From CAVPRW01 sp046727435 [NCBI: bacterium] (GTDB lineage Bacteria > Tectomicrobia > Entotheonellia > J063), in NCBI GenBank assembly GCA_046727435.1, contig JBKPCR010000487.1:1-7772 (forward strand): a DNA stretch of 7,772 nucleotides. Reading direction: 5' to 3'. A program made the translations under genes and the position numbers. Below, piece after piece: positions 1 to 5,118 of this stretch. Every line of letters starts with the position of its first letter. The first letter of the stretch is position 1. The notes beneath the pieces are model-generated. The model was not told the DNA's origin and did not search any database. It worked only from the letters and a program-made list of their open reading frames with translations.

Positions 1-44
1 GGTGGTATGAAACCCACGGATAGCAGCAGGATCAACCGTCGCAT
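1..44 (-). CDS. Possible N-terminus of a secreted protein running out of the window
   Basis: On the minus strand an ATG at 44 opens a frame reading MRRLILLLSVGFIPP before the window ends. Two arginines followed by a hydrophobic stretch look like a signal peptide. A GGAG lies eight bases upstream of the ATG, a reasonable Shine-Dalgarno. The sequence just before it (about 60-146) is T-rich and does not resemble coding sequence, so a new gene could start here after the truncated substrate-binding protein. The frame is also continuous with that truncated gene, so this may only be the tail of a chimeric reading frame. Only 14 codons are visible, so the call is weak. Confidence 0.25.
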   Translation of the reverse strand, partial: MRRLILLLSVGFIP

Positions 45-146
45 ATTACTGGCTCCGGCTCTTCCGATACACGAAGGGGAAAAAACATCATGCAAACCTG
101 AAAAAATCTGCTGCCAACTCTTGACATTGGAAGTCATAGCAGACGC

Positions 147-716
147 CTGGGCCGCCACCTCGGCCGTTCTGACGTCGCGGGTATGGGCGGGATTGGCAGG
201 ATTCCAGAGGACGGCCACGCGGGAGACGGTGGGGAGCACGGCCGTGAGGAACTCCAGCTCTTTCCCGACAAGGTCGGCAGCCAGGGAGGTCAGTCCAGTA
301 ACGTTACCGCCGGGCCGGGCGAGACTGGCGACGAGGCCGCTCCTCACCGGATCGCCCACGCCTGCCATGACGATGGGAATCGTCGTGGTCGCCTGCTTGG
401 CGGCCAGCGCCGCCGGCGTATTCGTCACTATCAGGACATCCACCGGGAGCCGGACCAATTCGGCCGCGAGGGCAGGGAACCGCTCGTGCTGCCCTGCCGC
501 CCCGCGGTATTCCATGATGAAGTGCTGGCCTTCGACAGAGCTGAGCACGCGCATCCCCTCCAGGAAAGCCCCCACATAGGGGTCTCCTCCTACGGTCGTA
601 CCAAGAAGCACACCGATCCGGCGCACAGGCGTGGGCGGCTGCGCCTCGGCGGCGAGCGGCGCCATGAGGAGGGAGAGGGCGAATGTGACGAGGAGCCTAA
701 GCGTGCGGCGCGTCAT
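147..716 (-). pseudogene. Truncated ABC transporter substrate-binding protein (PF04392 type)
   Basis: The minus-strand frame from the ATG at 716 encodes the first 190 or so residues of a substrate-binding protein closely related to the complete copy at 924-1907, with roughly seven residues in ten identical. It starts MTRRTLRLLVTFALSLLMAP, a signal peptide probably cleaved after AAEA. It keeps the family motifs VGDPV, LARPGGNVTGL and VLWNPANPAH. Similarity stops at the codon ending at 147 (EVAAQ), about 60% of the way through the family length. The frame then continues open to the window edge through unrelated, less GC-rich sequence. The second lobe, which closes over the ligand, is therefore missing and the product is unlikely to bind substrate. 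The preserved frame and start site suggest recent truncation. A GGGAGG Shine-Dalgarno precedes the ATG. It may instead be a chimeric gene if the open frame continues far to the left. Confidence 0.75.
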
Positions 717-722
717 GGGAGC

Positions 723-917
723 CTCCCGAGCTCATGAATGTGTGGGGGCATTCTACGCGCCACGGGCTGGGGAAGGGAATCAAATTTTGCAAGATTACAC
801 GTCCAAATCCGTGGACACGATTCGGCGGACACTCCAAGCTATTTAATCTGCAAAAATTAATTTCCCTCTCTGGCCTGCGGCGCGTAGAATGCCCCCACAC
901 ATTCATGAGCTCGGGAG
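723..917. repeat. Inverted repeat between the divergent substrate-binding protein genes (39-bp perfect arms 723-761 and 879-917)
   Basis: The 207-bp region between the two divergent start codons is symmetrical. The arms 723-761 and 879-917 are perfect inverted copies over 39 bp. They include the CGGGAG Shine-Dalgarno of each gene, the shared ATGAATGTGTGGGGGC stretch and a GTAGAAT that could be part of a promoter. Weaker symmetry continues inward to the TTTTGCA(A)GATTA motifs at about 784-797 and 844-860. The duplication therefore covers the gene and its control region as one unit. I see no convincing -35/-10 pair. Confidence 0.9.
784..840 (+). repeat. Repeat A, copy 1 (direct partner at 1941-1997)
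   Basis: This 57-bp stretch in the centre of the divergent intergenic region matches 1941-1997 in the same orientation at about 80%, with two or three one-base gaps. Both copies begin ATTTTGCA(A)GATTA, share CAAATCCGT in the middle and end in ACTYCAARGCT-like sequence. It has no good open frame and could be a shared regulatory element or the debris of an older mobile element. Confidence 0.65.
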
Positions 918-923
918 ACTCCC

Positions 924-1907
924 GTGATGCGCCGAACCTTCGGGCTCCTTGTCATCTTCGCCCTCGGCCTCTTCGTGGCGCCGCTCGCACCCGAGGCGCA
1001 GCCGCCCACGCACGTGCACCGGATCGGTGTACTGGCTGATACGACCCCACTAGGCCCATCTGGGGAAGCGTTCCTGGAGGAGATGCGCGCGCTCGGCTCT
1101 GTCGAAGGCCAGAACCTCGTCCTGGAGGTCCGCGCGGCGGCAGGGCAGCACGAGCGGTTCCCTGCCCTCGCGGCCGAATTGGTCCGGCTCCCGGTGGACG
1201 TCCTGCTGGTGGTGACGACGCCAGCGGCGCTGGCCGCCAAGGACGCGACCACAACCATCCCCATTGTGATGATAGGCGTGGGCGATCCGGTGGGGACCGG
1301 CCTCGTCGCCAGCCTCGCCCGGCCCGGGGGTAACGTCACCGGACTGGCCTCCCTGGACCCCGAACTCGTTGGGAAACAGCTGGGGTTGCTCAAGGATGTG
1401 CTCCCCGCCATCTCTCGCGTGGCTGTCCTCTGGAATCCCGCCAATCCCGCCCACGCCCTCGCGGTACGGGAGGCGGACGCGGCGGCCCAGCGCTTGGGCA
1501 TCCAGCTGCACCCTGTGGAGGCGCCCGGTCCCGAGGCGTTTGACCATGCCTTCGCGGCCATGACCCGTGCGCACGTGGGTGCGCTGCTTGTTATGGGGGA
1601 CAACAGATTCTTTGAGCACCGCAGACGGTTCGTCGAACTCGAGGCCACGAGCCGCCTGCCGACCATGCACAACTCACGGCCATTTGTGGAGGCCGGGGGC
1701 CTCATGGCCTACGGGCCAAGCAGGCTCGACATCCGCCGACGCGCGGCCGTCTATGTGGACAAGATCCTGAAGGGTGCCAAGCCAGCGGACCTGCCGGTGG
1801 AGCAGCCCATGAAGTACGAGCTGATCATCAACCTCAAGACCGCCGAGGCGCTGGGCCTCACCATCCCGCCGTCGCTCCTCCTCCAGGCCACCGAGGTGAT
1901 CCGCTGA
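924..1907 (+). CDS. ABC transporter substrate-binding protein (PF04392 type)
   Basis: This is a complete periplasmic binding protein of 327 residues, the usual size for the PF04392 family. These proteins capture a small solute outside the cytoplasmic membrane and hand it to an ABC permease; the ligand cannot be read from the sequence. Residues 1-25 form a signal peptide (arginines at 3-4, hydrophobic 6-22, probable cleavage after PEA at 25). Family hallmarks are VGDP with LARPGGNVTG (119-140), VLWNPANP (168-175), YGPS (263-266) and the C-terminal block KILKGAKPADLPVEQP with INLKTAEALGLTIPPSLLL (280-320). Translation may start at GTG 924 or ATG 927; alignment with the divergent copy favours 924, and CGGGAG lies six bases upstream of it. 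No permease or ATPase gene is nearby, so it is an orphan component. A 63-bp stretch is identical to the divergent copy although the genes otherwise differ clearly. Confidence 0.93.
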   Translation: MMRRTFGLLVIFALGLFVAPLAPEAQPPTHVHRIGVLADTTPLGPSGEAFLEEMRALGSVEGQNLVLEVRAAAGQHERFPALAAELVRLPVDVLLVVTTPAALAAKDATTTIPIVMIGVGDPVGTGLVASLARPGGNVTGLASLDPELVGKQLGLLKDVLPAISRVAVLWNPANPAHALAVREADAAAQRLGIQLHPVEAPGPEAFDHAFAAMTRAHVGALLVMGDNRFFEHRRRFVELEATSRLPTMHNSRPFVEAGGLMAYGPSRLDIRRRAAVYVDKILKGAKPADLPVEQPMKYELIINLKTAEALGLTIPPSLLLQATEVIR

Positions 1908-1913
1908 GCTGTG

Positions 1914-1945
1914 ATGCCTAGTGTCTCCACCATGAGAGGCATTTT
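1914..1945 (+). terminator. Probable terminator after the substrate-binding protein gene
   Basis: ATGCCT (1914-1919) pairs with AGGCAT (1937-1942), and an inner CTC/GAG pair shortens the loop. A run of four T follows. It begins seven bases after the stop codon. The stem is weak for a factor-independent terminator and the T-run is short, so the call rests mainly on position. Confidence 0.4.
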
Positions 1946-1997
1946 GCAGATTAAATCGCTCAAATCCGTATAGACGATCCGCAGACACTTCAAAGCT
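1941..1997 (+). repeat. Repeat A, copy 2
   Basis: This is the direct partner of 784-840. It starts in the tail of the probable terminator and ends in AAAGCT, which is also the beginning of repeat B, so the two repeats overlap by a few bases. Confidence 0.65.
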
Positions 1998-2065
1998 CGT
2001 CAGAGCTTCCTTTACCTCAGTGCGGAATAAAGCCGGCTCACCCTGGGTGCACCCGCTTGAAGAGC
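1991..2065 (+). repeat. Repeat B, left arm of a 75-bp inverted repeat
   Basis: Its inverted partner is 3879-3953. The two arms have equal length (75 bp), no gaps and 8 mismatches by hand alignment (about 89% identity). The outer 25 bp, beginning CAAAGCTCGTCAGAGC, are identical. Each arm contains the small hairpin AAGCTC-GTCA-GAGCTT. The arms bracket the EamA transporter gene and the small insertion element. From 2066 to 2271 I see no gene, promoter or repeat I can support. Confidence 0.88.
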
Positions 2066-2271
2066 CACCATGGCGGGCAGAGACAGGATGCTAGCTTCCA
2101 GTATTTAAGAACGAAAGCGTGTACATCTGTGGAGTTACACCTCTCCCGCGAGTCGGCTTCACTCCGCACCAGCGTAAACAATGTTCTGACGCGGTTTGTC
2201 CATGACGACAATCCTCAGGCGCTGCGGGCTGGCCTTTTCCGCCACCTGCCATACAACGATGGAGTCGACCC

Positions 2272-3201
2272 ATGGATCAACAACCCTCTTTTTTGCAACC
2301 TCAAAATGCCGTCCGCGGTACTTGCTTTGCCCTGGCCACCTTCCTCAGTACCGCCTGCATTGGTGTGGTGGTGAAATGGCTGCCAGCGGATACTCCGAGC
2401 ACGACGATTGGATTTTTCCAATTTTTCATCGCGCTGTTACTGACCTGTCCTTGGGCCTTGAAAAGGGCGCCAGCGTTGGCACAACCAGGGGGCCTCCAGA
2501 ACCTCAAAACCCGACGTCTGGCGTTGCATCTTCTTCGCAGTATCAGCGGACTATTCGCTCACCTGTTCTTCTATGTCGCGATTGTCTATGTGCCATTGGT
2601 GGATGCCAATCTTCTCCTGAGTGCGGCCCCCATATGGGTCCCCTTGTTGCTGCTGGTATTGCTGAGGCAAGTGGTCGCGCGAGCACTCTGGGGGAGCACT
2701 CTGGTGGGGTTGATCGGGGTGGGTTTCATTCTTCACCCCAATCTACAGACATTTAACCGAGGAGCGATGTACGGGCTGGTCTCCGGCATCATGCTCGCGA
2801 TCGCGCTTATCACCGTGCGGGTGTTGGCAAGCACGGAGCCACCGGCACGGCAACTGTTCTACTACTCCCTTGTGTCAACCCTCATCTGCTTTCCCTTGAT
2901 GATGCTCAATTGGCAGACGATGTCTGTGCATGCATGGTTTCTGCTCTGCAGCGTGGGCCTGTTTCTGTTTTCACAACAATTTTTTCTGGTGCAAGCCCTA
3001 CGCTATATCGATGCCGGGCTGCTCTCCCCGATGAGCTACTTTACCATCGTGTTTGCAGGGGTGTTTGGCTGGCTGCTCTGGTCAGAGACCCCTGATATTC
3101 GGACGTTCATTGGGGTGGCTTTGGTCCTGTTCAGTGGCCTGTTGACCGTGCTGACTGGCAGAAAACAAGAGGCTGCCGAAACGCGTTCGCATACCAGCTA
3201 G
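2272..3201 (+). CDS. EamA/DMT-superfamily membrane transporter
   Basis: This 309-residue protein has the size and layout of drug/metabolite transporter (DMT) family members: about ten hydrophobic segments forming two EamA repeats (roughly residues 14-152 and 165-294). Likely membrane spans are 15-36, 43-60, 82-105, 108-131, 139-154, 165-184, 195-212, 220-239, 245-268 and 276-295. Family-like features are the VDANLLLSAAPIWVPLL segment in the fourth span and LSPMSYFTIVFAGVFGWLLW in the ninth. Such proteins move metabolites, amino acids or toxic compounds across the cytoplasmic membrane, often as exporters; the substrate cannot be predicted. The ATG at 2272 has GGAG seven bases upstream. The gene stands alone, read away from the substrate-binding protein, and lies between the arms of repeat B. 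No regulator is adjacent. It looks intact. Confidence 0.92.
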   Translation: MDQQPSFLQPQNAVRGTCFALATFLSTACIGVVVKWLPADTPSTTIGFFQFFIALLLTCPWALKRAPALAQPGGLQNLKTRRLALHLLRSISGLFAHLFFYVAIVYVPLVDANLLLSAAPIWVPLLLLVLLRQVVARALWGSTLVGLIGVGFILHPNLQTFNRGAMYGLVSGIMLAIALITVRVLASTEPPARQLFYYSLVSTLICFPLMMLNWQTMSVHAWFLLCSVGLFLFSQQFFLVQALRYIDAGLLSPMSYFTIVFAGVFGWLLWSETPDIRTFIGVALVLFSGLLTVLTGRKQEAAETRSHTS

Positions 3202-3218
3202 ATGGTTAGCCAACATGC

Positions 3219-3251
3219 CTCGGGGCGCTCAGACTCGCGATTCACCCCGAG
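3219..3251. other. Stem-loop after the EamA transporter gene
   Basis: CTCGGGG (3219-3225) and CCCCGAG (3245-3251) can form a seven-base-pair GC-rich stem with a 19-base loop, 17 bases after the transporter stop codon. There is no T-run, so if it acts in termination it would be factor-dependent. It ends just before the target duplication of the insertion element. Confidence 0.35.
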
Positions 3252-3259
3252 ATCCGTAG

Positions 3260-3811
3260 CTGTAACGACTTGATTCTATCAGGGCGTCGGCTTGATTACA
3301 TCCCCCGGGTTCAGCTGGAATTCCGTGAGCATTGCGGGGCCTTCCGGCTAACACTCTCTGAACATACGCTAGGATTAAATGAGAATAGCTTGATTACATC
3401 CGGCGCGGCTTGGATTCACTGAGAATAGATTTTTCCCTTCTATCACAAGGTCTTAGGGGCTTTGAACGACCTTTCTGGGATCTAGAAGCCCCCCGGCACA
3501 TAGATTCCCCCCAGCCGTCTACTTTGTACCAAATGGGTGATTTGTCCAAAATGAGCCACTTGCCATCCAAGGGTTCTAAGCACTTGTCACAGATGAGGCC
3601 CGTAGGATGTTCGGCGTAATGTGTAAAGTAGGCTCGTATGGGATATTCTCAGATTGTATGAGCCGAAAGACGCTGTTTGCAAGTTGTGATCACTTAATCC
3701 TAGCTCGTGGTCAGATAATTCGAGCTGAACGTCGGTTCCGTTTCCCATTATTCTCAGCTGAAAAGTTCGATGTAATCAAGCTGAACCGATTAGTTAATCA
3801 AGCCGCTACAG
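3260..3811. mobile_element. 552-bp non-autonomous insertion element (MITE-like) with terminal inverted repeats
   Basis: The two ends are inverted copies. The left end begins CTGTAACGACTTGATT and the right end, read inward on the minus strand, begins CTGTAGCGGCTTGATT. After exactly 15 variable bases both continue with CTTGATTACATC, and 8 or 9 bases later with CAGCTG. Further copies of the inner motif occur on the left at about 3388-3400. The direct repeat GTAG at 3256-3259 and 3812-3815 is a plausible four-base target duplication (five bases, GTAGC, if the end is set one base inward). No transposase frame is present, so the element would depend on a related transposase elsewhere. TG...CA ends with repeated inner binding motifs and a 4-5 bp duplication resemble IS21-like elements, but the family is not settled. 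The interior is less GC-rich than the flanking genes. Confidence 0.75.
3394..3648 (-). pseudogene. Open frame of 84 codons inside the insertion element, CxxC-containing, no start codon
   Basis: On the minus strand the frame is open from 3648 to the TAA at 3394-3396. It reads EYPIRAYFTHYAEHPTGLIC, then DKC, then LEPLDGKWLILDKSPIWYK and onward. The CDKC pair and later cysteines recall a zinc-binding motif, and the composition looks protein-like rather than random. It follows a TGA, has no ATG or GTG near its beginning and no Shine-Dalgarno, and its end lies in the repeat motifs of the element. It may be a decayed passenger gene or chance. I do not recognise a family. Confidence 0.25.
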
Positions 3812-3878
3812 GTAGCCTAAGAGAGCCCATCCAGGAGCCTTACCGTACATTTTCCGGCAGTTGCTCCTGGAACCCCTA

Positions 3879-3953
3879 GCTCTTCAAGCGAGTGCACCCA
3901 GAGCGAGCCGAGTTAATTCCGCACTAACGTAAAGGAAGCTCTGACGAGCTTTG
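3879..3953 (-). repeat. Repeat B, right arm of the 75-bp inverted repeat
   Basis: Inverted partner of 1991-2065. Read on the minus strand, this arm is the end of a longer open frame (KARQSFLYVSAELTRLALGA then a stop). In the other arm that frame has an internal TAA, and the differences show no third-codon-position bias, so the repeat is probably not conserved as protein. Confidence 0.88.
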
Positions 3954-4009
3954 CACAGTGGCCTTGTAGCGGGCATAGCCCCGTTCCAGGTCCAAACCTC
4001 GCCACGATT

Positions 4010-4152
4010 GACTCTGTTGGTTAATGCGCGGCAGTCAATCTCCACTGCCATGGGAGTGCGTTTCACCAGAGGAATGGATCCGGTATCTTTGGCTTTCAAA
4101 CGCTGTATGCAAGCCCACTTCCCTGTGCGCTTTCGACTTAACCAACAGAGTC
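4010..4152. repeat. Perfect 15-bp inverted repeats 113 bp apart
   Basis: GACTCTGTTGGTTAA (4010-4024) is repeated in inverted form as TTAACCAACAGAGTC (4138-4152). The right arm also overlaps a separate local palindrome, CAACAGA-G-TCTGTTG (4143-4157). The 143-bp unit could be a tiny mobile element, an operator pair or a long-range RNA hairpin. I see no target duplication next to it. The remainder of 3954-4190 holds nothing else I can support. Confidence 0.6.
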
Positions 4153-4190
4153 TGTTGTGACGCGGTTTGCATCGCGCAGGTGATGAACGT

Positions 4191-4607
4191 TTAGTCCCAG
4201 CCCACGGGCTCATACCCGCGCTCCTGAAGACATCTGTTGACGAAGTTCTCAAAGGCAGGACTGCGTGTCGGCTTACTGAATATCCAGTGCAGTAGTCCGG
4301 CGGTCGCGCCACTGGCCGCTCCGATCGCCGATCCGGAGCCTGCCGCGCCCACCACCGCGCCTCCCACGGCGCCCGATGCAGCGCCGACGGCAGCGCCTCC
4401 AGCGGTCCTCGCTGCCGCCTGTCCTGCGTCGCTGCCGTCGGAATCGGCACCGGCAGACCCGGCAAGATCCATGCAGCTCGCGATATCACGTTCCGCGGCC
4501 TCTGACCCGACGGCATTGAAATGCTCGTTGGGATACAGAATCGGGCGGGTCGATGCGCAGCCCTCCACCACCAGGGCGATGACCAGGGTCAAAAAAACCT
4601 TCAACAT
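4191..4607 (-). CDS. Glycine-zipper lipoprotein of the cell envelope
   Basis: This 138-residue protein starts with a short lipoprotein signal: lysine at 3, hydrophobic residues 4-14, then VEGC with the lipid-modified cysteine at 17. Cleavage would leave a membrane-anchored protein in the envelope. Residues 69-104 are a glycine/alanine-rich segment with a glycine every three to four residues (for example GGAAVGAASGAVGGAVVGAA), the pattern of glycine-zipper membrane-inserting domains. The end has a conserved-looking CLQERGYEPVGW motif (126-137). Cysteines 45 and 126 flank the zipper and might form a disulfide. AGGAG lies six bases before the ATG, which supports the start. Such small lipoproteins are common in Gram-negative genomes and are thought to act in envelope stability, but the precise role is unknown. 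It stands alone, leftward, after a stretch of gene remnants. Confidence 0.85.
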   Translation of the reverse strand: MLKVFLTLVIALVVEGCASTRPILYPNEHFNAVGSEAAERDIASCMDLAGSAGADSDGSDAGQAAARTAGGAAVGAASGAVGGAVVGAAGSGSAIGAASGATAGLLHWIFSKPTRSPAFENFVNRCLQERGYEPVGWD

Positions 4608-4669
4608 GAGAATCTCCTATTTCAGAGGAGCATGGGGGACACGATTGTGTGCCGAATGCAACCGTTGGG

Positions 4670-4881
4670 TTATATCGCAGGGATGGAAGGATGTTCATGT
4701 ACAACTGTCCACTGACCGTCGATCTTGTGTAGACCAAAGGAAATTTTTCAGCATCATAGCCCAAAGACGGATCGTATACATCATAAATTTCGGCATTATG
4801 GCCTGTGGCAGGTGACGGCCTGCGGATCAGTTCAGGTGAGTCGGCGGAATTCCCCACTACCGTAAAGGATGTGTTGGCCAT
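4670..4881 (-). pseudogene. Frameshifted 3' end of a SnoaL-like (NTF2-fold) gene
   Basis: The last 24 codons (4672-4744 and just before) read KISFGLHKIDGQWTVVHEHP and end SIPAI at the TAA 4670-4672. The pattern GLxKIDGQWxVxHEHxSxP is typical of the C-terminal strands of SnoaL/DUF4440-like proteins. The frame is closed by a TGA at 4748-4750. A neighbouring frame is open upstream to an ATG at 4881 (MANTSFTVVGNSADSP, later ATGHNAEIYDVYDPSLGYDA). The two frames meet at a run of five A (4744-4748 on the complementary strand); one extra A there would join them into a single frame of about 70 codons. Even joined it is shorter than a whole SnoaL domain (about 120 residues), so the 5' half is missing. 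The family match is by eye from a short motif. The upstream half is less convincing than the end. Confidence 0.45.
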
Positions 4882-4950
4882 GTTTGCTGGCGTGTGGCCT
4901 CCTCGCCGTCGGGACCTACTTCACGCTTCGCTTTCATCTCTGAACGAAAA

Positions 4951-5043
4951 AGCATGCGGGGGCGTGCGATGATCGTCGGCGGCCCGCTCGACATCCACTC
5001 CGCGCCAGGGCAGGGCACCGAGGTGCATGCGAAGTTTCCCCGT
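4951..5043 (+). pseudogene. Remnant of a sensor histidine kinase ATPase domain
   Basis: In one plus-strand frame this stretch reads SMRGRAMIVGG and then PLDIHSAPGQGTEVHAKFP. It matches the end of the HATPase domain of NarL-type histidine kinases, where a GMRERAxxLGGxLxIxSxPGxGTxVxxxxP pattern forms the last strands after the G2 box. The dimerisation domain with the phospho-accepting histidine, and the N and G1 boxes, are absent. Just upstream, in another frame, 4884-4940 reads LLACGLLAVGTYFTLRFHL before a stop, which looks like a membrane span and could come from the same ancestral kinase after an internal deletion. The fragment has no start of its own and cannot make a working kinase. Its likely downstream response regulator has been lost or lies elsewhere. 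Confidence 0.55.
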
Positions 5044-5055
5044 GCCCTCTTTCCG

Positions 5056-5079
5056 TCCGCTGGACCAGGGCCCAGCGGA
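5056..5079. terminator. Strong stem-loop downstream of the nuclease gene
   Basis: TCCGCTGG (5056-5063) and CCAGCGGA (5072-5079) form an eight-base-pair GC-rich stem with an eight-base loop, about 40 bases after the Bax1 stop on its strand. No T-run follows on either strand, so intrinsic termination is unlikely. It may stabilise the transcript 3' end or support factor-dependent termination of the helicase-nuclease operon. Confidence 0.35.
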
Positions 5080-5118
5080 GTCATAGCGGAGGCTCTCGAT
5101 GGGAGCGGGGTGCGTTCC

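Noticed and set aside
121-126. TTGACA as a possible -35 box on the plus strand
   Set aside because: It has no matching -10 at 16-18 bases and no gene downstream on that strand; it lies at the end of the leftward pseudogene.
857-1705. Minus-strand frame of 282 codons opposite the substrate-binding protein gene
   Set aside because: It is the antisense shadow of a well-supported gene in GC-rich DNA. Its translation has no motif, while the plus strand matches a known family end to end.
2155-2290. Minus-strand frame reading VDSIVVWQVAEKASPQRL and ending YAGAE with a stop
   Set aside because: It looks protein-like but has no start codon unless it begins inside the transporter gene, and it overlaps that gene's start. 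I could not tie it to a family.
3410-3879. Two short plus-strand frames inside and just beyond the insertion element
   Set aside because: They lack Shine-Dalgarno sites and family motifs, and they span the element ends, so they are most likely chance frames.
2187-4170. Shared TGACGCGGTTTG at about 2187 and 4158
   Set aside because: A twelve-base match without extension on either side, not in the orientation expected from repeat B. Probably chance in GC-rich DNA.
3884-4516. Long minus-strand frame of 210 codons
   Set aside because: Its first half lies in another frame of the lipoprotein gene on the same strand, and its end is the right arm of repeat B. It has no family-like motif, and the copy of its end in the left arm contains a stop codon.
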